Assembly: GCF_020181035.1 (NCBI RefSeq)
Contig: NZ_JAIQYY010000019.1
Span: 72,063 to 136,062, forward strand
DNA: 64,000 nucleotides
Origin: Streptomyces sp. CoH27
Lineage (GTDB): Bacteria > Actinomycetota > Actinomycetes > Streptomycetales > Streptomycetaceae
Direction: 5' to 3'
A program made the position numbers and the translations under genes. This document shows positions 50,146 through 58,027 of this stretch, piece by piece; within the stretch, counting starts at the first letter, position 1; every line of letters begins with the position of its first letter. The notes under the pieces were generated by a model. It saw only the letters and a list, made by a program, of their open reading frames with translations, made no database searches and had not been told where the DNA came from.

Positions 50146-50288
50146 GGGTTCTCCTCGGACTGTACTGGGCGAGCGCACGCGAACCGTGCACCGACATCCG
50201 AGAGGAGGAACGTGTACGGAAGCAGGCCGGAACACGGCGTTCAGCCCAAGAAACCCATCGCCGCACGCAAAGGCACCCCCAAGCGCGG

Positions 50289-50405
50289 TCATCGACTCGT
50301 GCGCGCGGCGCTCACCGCGCTGTTGACGGTGCCGAAGTCCGCCGCGCCGGCCGTCGCGTCGTAGGTGCCCGCCTCCAGCAGCTCGGTGGCCGCGCGTTGG
50401 ATGAC
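50289..50405 (-). pseudogene. Short coding remnant in the 50146-50545 gap
   Basis: The minus strand encodes VIQRAATELLEAGTYDATAG followed by AADFGTVNSAVSAARTSR and a stop at 50289. Codon bias and the fold-like pattern suggest the 3' end of a lost gene, but upstream sequence does not continue it. No family is named. The rest of the gap (50406-50545) shows nothing recognisable. Confidence 0.35.
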
Positions 50406-50545
50406 AGCCGGATGCGGTCAACGGCCGGGATGCCGGCCGGATGCGGACATGATGCCGGGCACTGTGACCGTGACCGGATCGGAGCCGAGGGAGTGACTCA
50501 CCTCGACGGGCACCGGGGCGGGAGCCGATCTCGTCGACCGCACCG

Positions 50546-51226
50546 TCACGGACGTTGCGTGTGCGGTTTCACCAGCCCGCTCTGATAGGCGATGACGACG
50601 AGTTGGGCGCGGTCGCGGGCGTCGAGTTTGGTCATGGCCCGTTGGATGTGGCTGCGTACGGTCAGGGGGCTCAGGAACAGTTGGTCGGCGATGTCGGCGT
50701 TGGACTTGCCGAGTGCGGCGAGTGCGGTGACTTCGCGTTCGCGGTCGGTCAGGGTTCTGACCGCGTCGGGGAGGGTGTGGAACTCGTCGGTGGCCGGGGC
50801 CGCCAGGAAACGGGTGATGAGGGCGCGGGTGGCCGTGGGCGAGAGGAGCGCGTCGCCGGCCGCGACGGTGCGGATGCCGGACAGGAGGTCGTCGGGGCTG
50901 ACGCCCTTGCCGAGGAAACCGCCGGCGCCGGCCCGCAGGGCCCTGGCCACGTTCTCGTCGTTCTCGAAGGTCGTCAGGATCAGGATGTGTGTGCCCGTCA
51001 GTTCCGGATGGGAGCAGATAGCGGCGGTCGCGGTCACGCCGTCGACCCGGGGCATGCGGATGTCCATCAGGACGACATCGGGCCGGTGGCTGACCGCGAG
51101 GTCGATCGCCTCCTGTCCGTCGGCGGCCTCCGCGACCACCGTCAGGTCCGGGACCGAGTCGATGAGGATGCGGAAGGTCGCCCGGAGCAGGGCCTGGTCG
51201 TCGGCGAGCAGGACACGGATCGTCAT
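50546..51226 (-). CDS. NarL/LuxR-type two-component response regulator
   Basis: The 226-residue protein has a receiver domain (RVLLADDQALLRATFRILID, D55 in VVLMDIRMPRVDG, ILILTTFENDENVARALRAG, GFLGKGVSPDDL) and a LuxR helix-turn-helix (LTDREREVTALAALGKSNAD, LTVRSHIQRAMTKLDARDRA). ATG overlaps the kinase stop as ATGA, so they form one unit with the upstream kinase. Note GFLGKG in place of the usual GFLLK(D/S), but the lysine is kept. The neighbouring MMPL exporter may be a target. Confidence 0.93.
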   Translation of the reverse strand: MTIRVLLADDQALLRATFRILIDSVPDLTVVAEAADGQEAIDLAVSHRPDVVLMDIRMPRVDGVTATAAICSHPELTGTHILILTTFENDENVARALRAGAGGFLGKGVSPDDLLSGIRTVAAGDALLSPTATRALITRFLAAPATDEFHTLPDAVRTLTDREREVTALAALGKSNADIADQLFLSPLTVRSHIQRAMTKLDARDRAQLVVIAYQSGLVKPHTQRP

Positions 51227-52428
51227 GGGGCGGTGCTTTCGTCAAGGCTGTCGTCGTGAGGGTCGAGCGGGAGGGAGCAGGCGACCTCGAAGCCGCCGTG
51301 CGGGCGGTGGCCGGCCTGGAACGTGCCGCCCGCCGAGGTGGCGCGCTCGCGCATGCTGAGCAGGCCGAAGCCGCCGCCGGGACCGGCAGTGACGGCCGGG
51401 CGGCCGGGGGCGGTGTCGTTGGCGATGGTCAGGGTCAGGAAGCGGGAGGTGTAGCTGAGCCGTACCCGCGCGGCGCGGGTGGCGGCGTGCTTGGTGGCGT
51501 TGGTCAGCGCTTCCTGGATGATCCGGTAGGCGGTCAGGTCGAGCACGGGGGTGAGCCGGCGCGCCCGGCCCTCGACGGTGACGGTCACGTCCAGTCCGGC
51601 CGCCGCGCAGGCGTCGACGAGGTCGGGCAGGTGCCGTAGCCCCGGCGCGGGTGCCAGGTCGTCCGCGGGGTCGGTGTCCTGGCGCAGGAGTCCCACGGTG
51701 GCCTTGAGTTCGCGCAGGGCCGCCGCCGTGGTCTCGGGCAGTTTCGCGATGATCTCAAGGGCCTGGTCCGGGTGGGTGCGGGCGAGATGGGCCGCGGTCC
51801 CGGCCTGAGCGTCGGCGAGGGTCAGGTGATGGGCGACGACGTCGTGCAGTTCGCGGGCGATGCGCATGCGTTCCTGGATCACGCGATGGCGTGCCTCCTC
51901 CTCCCGCTGGCGGTCGGCATGCTCGGCGCGGGCCGCCGCGTACTCACGGCGCACCCGGATGTAGCTGCCGAGGGCCGCGCACAGCAGCACCCAGGCCACC
52001 GGGTTGACGACGGCGAGGATCAGGGAGTTGTGCAGGGTGGTGAGGAACACGCCGGTGACGACCATGCCGGCGGCGGCCGCCAGTGCGCTGTTCCAGGCGG
52101 TGCGCCGGGGTGTGCGCAGGTTGGTGACGTACTGCGCGACCAGCAGCGGGCCCATCAGGAGCAGGGTCATCAGGTAGCCGAGCGCACCCTCGGCCATGGT
52201 GCACAGCGTGGTCACCGCGAGGACGTGCAGGGGGTGGGTACGTCGCCGGTACAGCGCGGCGCAGGCCACGGCGGACAGGGCGATGCCGGGCCACGCGGCC
52301 GGCGGCTCGGGCATCACCGCACGAGTGAGGAAGACCCCGCCGACGGTGCCCGCGAACAGCAGGATCAGCCTGGCGGCCTCGACCGCTCTCGGACGGGCCG
52401 CCGCCCGCCGCTGCCAGCTTGTGTTCAT
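51223..52428 (-). CDS. HisKA_3-type sensor histidine kinase
   Basis: ATG at 52428 gives 401 residues. Four to five TM helices occupy residues ~15-155 (ILLFAGTVGGVFLTRAVM, TLLLMGPLLVAQYV, NSLILAVVNPVAWVLLCAAL). A linker coiled coil (REEEARHRVIQERM) leads to the phospho-acceptor helix ARELHDVVAHHLTLADAQAG and the HATPase domain (EALTNATKHAATRAARVRLS, GGFGLLSMRERATSAGG). It is a membrane sensor transmitting to the overlapping response regulator. Signal unknown. Confidence 0.93.
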   Translation of the reverse strand: MNTSWQRRAAARPRAVEAARLILLFAGTVGGVFLTRAVMPEPPAAWPGIALSAVACAALYRRRTHPLHVLAVTTLCTMAEGALGYLMTLLLMGPLLVAQYVTNLRTPRRTAWNSALAAAAGMVVTGVFLTTLHNSLILAVVNPVAWVLLCAALGSYIRVRREYAAARAEHADRQREEEARHRVIQERMRIARELHDVVAHHLTLADAQAGTAAHLARTHPDQALEIIAKLPETTAAALRELKATVGLLRQDTDPADDLAPAPGLRHLPDLVDACAAAGLDVTVTVEGRARRLTPVLDLTAYRIIQEALTNATKHAATRAARVRLSYTSRFLTLTIANDTAPGRPAVTAGPGGGFGLLSMRERATSAGGTFQAGHRPHGGFEVACSLPLDPHDDSLDESTAP

Positions 52429-52508
52429 CACGCTCCGAGAGAGGACCGAACGTAGACATACTCCCACCCGGCAGGCCACCACGACGCGGCCTGCCGGGCG
52501 GGCACCGG

Positions 52509-52879
52509 ATGTGAGACCCAGGTGCGGGGCTCAGATCAGATGAGGGGCTCGGATGTGAGGCCCGAATACGGGTCCCAGGGGCGGGGCCCGGCCCGGGGCG
52601 GCGCCCGGGCGGAACCCAGGTGCGGGGCCCATTCAGGGGTGCGAGCCCGGCTGCGACGCCCGAGGACGGGACCCAGGTGCGGGACCCAGCCCAGGAGCTT
52701 GGCCCGGGAGCGGAACCCAGGTGCGGGGCCCCGACGCCGCGCCGGCGGATGCGGGGCCCGCACCTGGCCCCGGGCGCAAGGCCCGAGTGCGAGGCCCGGC
52801 CGTGAGACCCAGGCGTGAGACCCGGGCGTAAGACCCGGGCGTAAGGCCCGGTGATGGCGCCCGGTTGTGAGGCCCAGGT
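52509..52879. repeat. Degenerate 13-bp tandem repeat array between histidine kinase and MMPL gene
   Basis: Six clear consecutive 13-bp units run 52802-52879 (GTGAGACCCAGGC, GTGAGACCCGGGC, GTAAGACCCGGGC, GTAAGGCCCGGTG, ATGGCGCCCGGTT, GTGAGGCCCAGGT). The same phase continues upstream through 52776, 52789 and more loosely to 52509 (GGACGGGACCCAG, GTGCGGGACCCAG, GAGCGGAACCCAG). The consensus is roughly GTGCGGGACCCAG. It ends in the MMPL stop codon region, and the units span the whole 370-bp gap with no gene. A central GGGNCCC makes each unit nearly self-complementary. Confidence 0.75.
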
Positions 52880-55095
52880 CAGGTGCGGGCCGGTTCCTGT
52901 GGTGCCGTTTCGGTGTCCGCGGGTTCGGTACCGTGGGCCGGCGACGTGGTGAGACCGGCGCCCTCGACGTCCACCCGGGGCAGCAGCCGGTCGAGCCGGC
53001 GCGGGAGCCACCACGCCTTGTCGCCGAGCAGCGCCAGTACGGCGGGCACAAGCGCCATGCGGACGACGAACGCGTCCAGCAGCACCGCGACGGCAAGACC
53101 GAAACCGATCGTCTTGATCATCGACTCGCCGGAGCCGATGAACGCCGAGAAGACCGCGATCATGATGACCGCCGCGGCGACGACCACCCGCGCACTGTGC
53201 CGGAAACCGGTCTCGACCGCCTGTGGGGCCCGGTCCCCGTGGACGTAGGCCTCCCGCATCCGGGCGACCAGGAACACCTCGTAGTCCATCGCCAGGCCGA
53301 AGACGATGCCTACCAGGAAGATCGGCATCAGGCTCATGATCGGACCGGTTTGCTCCACGCCGAGCAGCCCGGCGCCCCAGCCCCACTGGAAGACCGCCAC
53401 GACCGCGCCGAGCGCGGCCAGCACCGACAGCAGGAAACCGAAGGCGGCCTTGACCGGCACGAGCACGGACCGGAACACCACCAGCAGCAGGACCAGTGCC
53501 AGGCCGACGATGACGGCCAGGTACGGCACGAGCGCGTCCTGCAGGGCCTGGGCGATGTCGATGTTCATCGCCGTCGTGCCGGTGACCTCGAAGGTCGCCC
53601 CCGTCCGCTGTTCCACCCCGGGGCGCTCGGCACGGATGGTCTTGACGAGGCTCTTGGTGTCCTCGGTGTTCGGGCCGGTGGCGGGCACGGCCGAGACGAG
53701 TGCGGTGTCGCCGGCCCGGTCGAACCGCGCGGGAGAGACGGAGACGACACCGTGCGTCGCACGGACCTCCTGGGTGATCTCGGTGACGGCGGCCTTGGGG
53801 TCGGCCGCGCCCTTGGCGTCGACCACGATCGTCAGCGGCCCGTTGAAGCCCGCCCCGAAACCGTGCGCGAGGGCGTCGTAGGCGCGGCGCTCCGTCGTGG
53901 AGACGGGCTTGGACTCGTCACCCGGCATGCCCATCTGCAGGTGCGTGGCGGGCAGCGCCAGGGCGCCCAGTCCCGCGACGCATGCGAGCAGCACGGCCAC
54001 CGGGCGGCGCAGTACGAAGCGCGCCCACCGGGCACCGGCGTTGTCCACCGTGCGGGCCACGCGACCGCGCTTGCGTGCGGCCCGGGAGAGTACGGCGTTC
54101 GGCCACATGCCGAGCAGGGCGGGGACGAGAGTGAGGGCGACCAGGACGGCGACGGTCACGGCACCCGCGGCGCACAGCCCCATCTTGGTGAGCATCGGTA
54201 CGTCGACCACGGCCAGCCCGGCCAGCGCGATGATCACGGTGAGGCCGGCGAAGACCACGGCGGAGCCGGCCGTGCCGACGGCGAGCCCGGCCGCCTCGCG
54301 CGGAGCGTGGCCGGCGGCCCGTTCCTCGCGGTAGCGGGAGACGACGAAGAGGGCGTAGTCGATGCCGACCGCGAGACCGACCATCGTGGCGAGGGTCCCC
54401 GAGGTCAGCGACAGGCCGAGGGCGCTGCCGAGGGCCAGGATGGCGGCCATGCTGACCCCGACGCCGACGACGGCGGTCAGGAGCGGGAGGCCGGCGGCCG
54501 CGAGGGAGCCGAAGGTGATCAGCAGGACGACCGCGGCGAGGACGATGCCGATGGTCTCGGAGGAACCGCCCGCCGAGGGCTGCGAGGCGAGTGCGCTGCC
54601 TCCGGTCTCGACCGTGAGGCCGGAGTCGCGGGCCTGGTCGATGGCCTGCTGCAGGGCGGCCTTGTCGTCCTTGGTGAGGTCGTCGGCCTTCACCTTGAAG
54701 TTCACGGTGGCGTAGGCGGTGGAGCCGTCCTTGCTCACCGCGTGCGCGGTGAACGGGTTCACGGCGCCGGCGACCTTGGGCTCGCCGGCGGCCTCCGCGA
54801 CCAGTGTGTCGATGGCGGTGCGGTGCCCGGACGCGGTCACCTTCTCCCCGTGGGGTGCGACGAACACGATTCGCGCGGTGGCGCCGTCGGCGTCCGAGCC
54901 CGGGAAGCGCTGTCCGATCAGGTCGAAGGCCTTCTGTGCCTCGATGCCGGGCATGAAGGAGGTGCCGGCGTCGGAGGAGGCCGGAGCCTTTGCGGCGCCG
55001 AATCCGACTGCGCCGAGGATCAGGGCCCACAGCAACGTCACGAGCCAGCGCCGCCGGAAGGCGGTACGGCCCCATCGATAGAGCAGGGTAGCCAC
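52879..55095 (-). CDS. MMPL/RND-type membrane transporter
   Basis: GTG at 55095 gives 738 residues with 12 TM helices in two repeats of 1+5 plus large extracytoplasmic loops. Landmarks: N-terminal RRRWLVTLLWALILGAVGFG, repeat-1 helix cluster with VGLAVGIDYALFVVSRYREE, and repeat-2 equivalent IVFGLAMDYEVFLVARMREA, carrying the Asp-Tyr pairs of the proton path (GIDYALF, AMDYEVF). Such proteins export lipids or hydrophobic drugs in actinomycetes. The opposite-strand ArsR gene and the nearby two-component system are candidate regulators. Confidence 0.93.
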   Translation of the reverse strand: MATLLYRWGRTAFRRRWLVTLLWALILGAVGFGAAKAPASSDAGTSFMPGIEAQKAFDLIGQRFPGSDADGATARIVFVAPHGEKVTASGHRTAIDTLVAEAAGEPKVAGAVNPFTAHAVSKDGSTAYATVNFKVKADDLTKDDKAALQQAIDQARDSGLTVETGGSALASQPSAGGSSETIGIVLAAVVLLITFGSLAAAGLPLLTAVVGVGVSMAAILALGSALGLSLTSGTLATMVGLAVGIDYALFVVSRYREERAAGHAPREAAGLAVGTAGSAVVFAGLTVIIALAGLAVVDVPMLTKMGLCAAGAVTVAVLVALTLVPALLGMWPNAVLSRAARKRGRVARTVDNAGARWARFVLRRPVAVLLACVAGLGALALPATHLQMGMPGDESKPVSTTERRAYDALAHGFGAGFNGPLTIVVDAKGAADPKAAVTEITQEVRATHGVVSVSPARFDRAGDTALVSAVPATGPNTEDTKSLVKTIRAERPGVEQRTGATFEVTGTTAMNIDIAQALQDALVPYLAVIVGLALVLLLVVFRSVLVPVKAAFGFLLSVLAALGAVVAVFQWGWGAGLLGVEQTGPIMSLMPIFLVGIVFGLAMDYEVFLVARMREAYVHGDRAPQAVETGFRHSARVVVAAAVIMIAVFSAFIGSGESMIKTIGFGLAVAVLLDAFVVRMALVPAVLALLGDKAWWLPRRLDRLLPRVDVEGAGLTTSPAHGTEPADTETAPQEPART

Positions 55096-55290
55096 GGGAA
55101 ACGGATCTCCAGGTCTGGGGTCGGGGACCTGACCAGCCTGGCCGGAACGGGGGTGCCGGGGCGTCGTGCCGGTGCTGGCAATACCGCCTGGTGGCAGCGC
55201 ACGAGCCGACGCGCTCAGCTCAGCCTCAAGGAGGAGCACCCTCTACTGCGCGGGGATGACGTCACCGGGTCCGCGCAGACGAGCAGCAGC

Positions 55291-55635
55291 TCAGCCTGCG
55301 TCGTCGTCGCGCAGCAGGAGGTCGAGCAGCCCGGGGAAGCGCGCCTCGAACTCCTCGCGCCGCAGCCGGTTGACCCGCCGCGGCCCCTCGTCGCGCTGCT
55401 CGACGAGACCGGCGCCGCGCAGCACCGAGAAGTGGTGGCTGAGCGCGGCCTTGCCGACGGGTACGTCGAAGCTGCCGCAGCTGCGCGTCCAGTCGGCGGA
55501 GCCGGCCAGCTCGCGGATCAGCTGGACACGCACGGGATCGGCGACCGCGGACAGCGCGGTCAGGACGGAGACGTCCTCGGGATCCGTGTGCACCGGCGCG
55601 GCTCGGTGACTCGCGCCCGCGGCCTGGTTCGCCAT
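55291..55635 (-). CDS. ArsR-family winged-helix regulator
   Basis: The 114-residue protein has an ArsR/SmtB-type winged helix: LTALSAVADPVRVQLIRELA, FDVPVGKAALSHHFSVLRGA, GLVEQRDEGPRRVNRLRREE. It has one cysteine (SCGSF) and no obvious CxC metal site, so it may sense redox or an organic effector. It is divergent from the quinone oxidoreductase, with a perfect operator-like dyad in the shared spacer, so it probably represses that gene. Confidence 0.9.
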   Translation of the reverse strand: MANQAAGASHRAAPVHTDPEDVSVLTALSAVADPVRVQLIRELAGSADWTRSCGSFDVPVGKAALSHHFSVLRGAGLVEQRDEGPRRVNRLRREEFEARFPGLLDLLLRDDDAG

Positions 55636-55725
55636 GCCCCACTCCTCGCCCTGTGCGCTTCGCGGGTGACACCCCGCCGGGTACCCGGACCACTTGCCGA
55701 GTGTTCGATGGATATCTTACAGTCC

Positions 55726-55751
55726 CAGTGTTCGCTTTCCATTGAACACTG
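55726..55751. promoter_or_regulatory. Candidate ArsR operator, CAGTGTTC-N10-GAACACTG
   Basis: Perfect 8-bp arms with a 10-bp centre lie between the ArsR start (55635) and the oxidoreductase ATG (55810). A further GTGTTCGATG half-site is at 55701-55710. Position fits a repressor site for both divergent promoters. Binding is inferred. Confidence 0.65.
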
Positions 55752-55809
55752 AGGGATCCCCCCGTGGATCCACCCCTTGACACACCGTGCAGAAGGACGG
55801 TTTCCGCTG

Positions 55810-56787
55810 ATGCGTGCAGTCGAATTCCAGGAGTACGGCGGCCCCGAGGTGCTGAAGGTCGTCCAGGCCGACATCCCCGAGCCGGGGCCGGGGCAGGTGA
55901 CCGTCGACACCGCCTACGCAGGCGTGAACTTCGCGGACCTCAAGGCCCGCGCCGAGGGATACCGGGTGCAGTCGCTGCCGTTCCGCCCCGGGCTGGAGGT
56001 CTCGGGACGGATCCGGGCCGTCGGCCAGGGCGTGGCGGGACTGCGAGCGGGTCAGGAGGTCGTCGCGTTTGTCAGCGGCGGCGCCTACGCGGAGGTCGTG
56101 GCCGCCGACGCCGCGACCGTCTTCCCGCTGCCCGAGGGCGTGGACCTGCGCACCGGGGCCACGCTCCCCACGGTGGTGCCGACCGCGCACGCCCTGCTGC
56201 ACGAGGTCGGGCGGCTGCGCGCCGGTGAGAGTGTGCTGGTGCATGGCGCGGCGGGCGGCGTCGGCACGGCGGCCGGTCAGCTGGCCCGGGCGGCGGGCGC
56301 CGGAGCGGTGTACGGCGTGGTCTCCACTCCCGACAAGGCCGAGTACGCCCTCAAGCACGGCTACGACGAGGTGTTCACCATCGGCACCTTCGCCGAGGAC
56401 GTCCGCCGTGCCACCGGCGGTCGGGGTGTCGACCTGGTGCTCGACCCCGTCGGCGGCGACACCCTGCGCCGTGGCCTGGACGCGCTGGCCGTCTTCGGCC
56501 GTCTGGTGTCCTACGGCAACGCGAGCGGGGCGGAGCCGTGGCACGTCGGGCAGGCGGCACTCGGCGCGCAGGGCCGGTCCGTCGCCGCGTTCTCCATCCT
56601 GAATCTCGCGCAGTCGGACCCCGAGGCGCTGCGCGCACTCGCCGAGCGCTCCTTCCGCAAGGTCGCCGACGGCACCGTGACGCTGCCCGTCACCGCGGAG
56701 TTCGCCCTGACGGACGCCGCCGAGGCACACCGGTTGATGGGCGGACGCACCTCGACGGGCAAGCTGCTGCTGCGCACGGCGGACTGA
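55810..56787 (+). CDS. NADPH:quinone oxidoreductase, MDR family
   Basis: ATG at 55810 gives 325 residues: GroES-like domain (EFQEYGGPEVLKVVQADIPE, AGVNFADLKARAEGY), then Rossmann motif VLVHGAAGGVGTAAGQLARA and a C-terminal helix region (GKLLLRTAD). No zinc cysteines are present. It reduces quinones or activated alkenes with NADPH. It is controlled, probably, by the divergent ArsR-type regulator. Confidence 0.92.
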   Translation: MRAVEFQEYGGPEVLKVVQADIPEPGPGQVTVDTAYAGVNFADLKARAEGYRVQSLPFRPGLEVSGRIRAVGQGVAGLRAGQEVVAFVSGGAYAEVVAADAATVFPLPEGVDLRTGATLPTVVPTAHALLHEVGRLRAGESVLVHGAAGGVGTAAGQLARAAGAGAVYGVVSTPDKAEYALKHGYDEVFTIGTFAEDVRRATGGRGVDLVLDPVGGDTLRRGLDALAVFGRLVSYGNASGAEPWHVGQAALGAQGRSVAAFSILNLAQSDPEALRALAERSFRKVADGTVTLPVTAEFALTDAAEAHRLMGGRTSTGKLLLRTAD

Positions 56788-56802
56788 GCACACAGACCCC
56801 GC

Positions 56803-57435
56803 GTGCGCCTCGCCCTGCCCCACAAACCAGCGGCACGCCACCTCACCCTGCGCAAGCGCCCGGAGGATGTGGCCCGGCTCGTCCAGGATCTCCACGACGC
56901 CGCGGGCACCGAGCTCGACGCGGCGACCGAAGCGGCGCCCGCCAAGGCCGCCGAGCACTCGCTGCGCACCCTCTGGCACGGCTCCACCTCCATGGTCGAG
57001 GACTTCGCCCGCCCGGTCGGCGCAACGCGCCAACTTACCCGAACTGCAAGCCTGTTCGCGAGCGTGCCGGACCTCCCGGACGGGGCCGGGGACGATCCCG
57101 CGCAGATGGAGGCGGTGATCCGGCGGGCGGGCGAGGAGATCGGCCGGGCCGATGGACAGAACGACTTCGGCATGGACCGTCTCGACCGGTCGGAGCGAAC
57201 GGCGGTGGCCCTCGGTGAGATCTCCGAGCACCAGTGCAGCAAGCGGTTTCGGCTGCTGCGCCGGATAAAGGCCGAACCGGCCCGGCTCAGCCACGAGCAG
57301 CGCCGCCGCGACGTCACCATGACCGGCAAGGGCGCGCCGGCCCACGCCCTGCTGTACGAGCCGGCCCAGCCCCGTCCGGACCGCCCGGCCGTGCGCTCAG
57401 GATCACGTCGCCCTGCCGCGATTCCTCTACTGTGA
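56803..57435 (+). CDS. Hypothetical protein, possibly incomplete
   Basis: GTG at 56803 opens a 210-residue frame with good codon bias until about residue 165, e.g. RPEDVARLVQDLHDAAGTEL and SERTAVALGEISEHQCSKRF (highly basic, RLLRRIKAE). The last 40 residues look non-coding (proline/arginine run), so the true protein may be shorter or 3'-truncated, abutting the cpt gene 5 bp later. It is helical with no membrane segment. No family recognised. Confidence 0.4.
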   Translation: MRLALPHKPAARHLTLRKRPEDVARLVQDLHDAAGTELDAATEAAPAKAAEHSLRTLWHGSTSMVEDFARPVGATRQLTRTASLFASVPDLPDGAGDDPAQMEAVIRRAGEEIGRADGQNDFGMDRLDRSERTAVALGEISEHQCSKRFRLLRRIKAEPARLSHEQRRRDVTMTGKGAPAHALLYEPAQPRPDRPAVRSGSRRPAAIPLL

Positions 57436-57439
57436 CCCG

Positions 57440-57973
57440 GTGATGACCCAGGTGATCGTGCTCAACGGTGGTTCCAGTGCGGGGAAGTCGGGAATCGTAC
57501 GGTGTCTGCAGGCAGTCCTGCCTGATCCGTGGCTGGCGCTCGGGACGGACACGCTGGTCGAGGCGATGCCGGCGTCCATGCGGGCGTCGGACACCGGGAT
57601 CGAGTTCGCTCCGGACGGCGAGGTGACCGTCGGGCCGGAGTTCCGGACGCTGGAAGCGGCCTGGATCGAGGGAGTCGCCGCGATGGCCCGCGCCGGTGCG
57701 CGGGTCATCGTCGACGAGGTCTTCCTCGGCGGACCGGAGTCACAGCAGCGCTGGCAGAAGGCCCTGGGTGACCTGCGGGTGCTGTGGGTCGGTGTCCGAT
57801 GCGACGGTGCGGTGGCCGCCGGACGGGAGGTCGCGCGGGGCGACCGTGTCATCGGAATGGCCGCCGCCCAGGCGGACCTCGTCCACCGGGGCATGACCTA
57901 CGACGTGGAAGTGGACACCACACACACCGAGTCGATGGAGTGTGCACGCACCATCGCCGCACACGTCGGCTGA
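57440..57973 (+). CDS. cpt: Chloramphenicol 3-O-phosphotransferase
   Basis: This 177-residue kinase matches the S. venezuelae Cpt family closely in length and sequence: P-loop NGGSSAGKSGIVRCLQ, substrate-side GTDTLVEAMP with catalytic Asp37, RCDGAVAAGREVARGDRVIG, and the C-terminal YDVEVDTTHTESMECA. It phosphorylates chloramphenicol at the 3-hydroxyl using ATP, giving intrinsic resistance. Some homologues act on other substrates, but the residues here match Cpt unusually well. Confidence 0.9.
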   Translation: MMTQVIVLNGGSSAGKSGIVRCLQAVLPDPWLALGTDTLVEAMPASMRASDTGIEFAPDGEVTVGPEFRTLEAAWIEGVAAMARAGARVIVDEVFLGGPESQQRWQKALGDLRVLWVGVRCDGAVAAGREVARGDRVIGMAAAQADLVHRGMTYDVEVDTTHTESMECARTIAAHVG

Positions 57974-58027
57974 CGGGCCTTCATGTCAAGATCGTCAACG
58001 TCTGTGTCCCGTTGAGATCAGGTGAAC

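Noticed and set aside
52509..52879. CRISPR-like array
   Set aside because: The 13-bp units are contiguous and degenerate with no unique spacers and no cas genes nearby.
52867..55752. A 961-codon open frame on the + strand
   Set aside because: Antisense to the MMPL transporter and ArsR; repetitive D/G/H composition and no domain, while the minus strand has clear TM and motif content.
55717..57345. A 542-codon minus-strand frame antisense to the quinone oxidoreductase
   Set aside because: Lacks motifs and normal composition; the + strand gene has a clear Rossmann motif and a good start.
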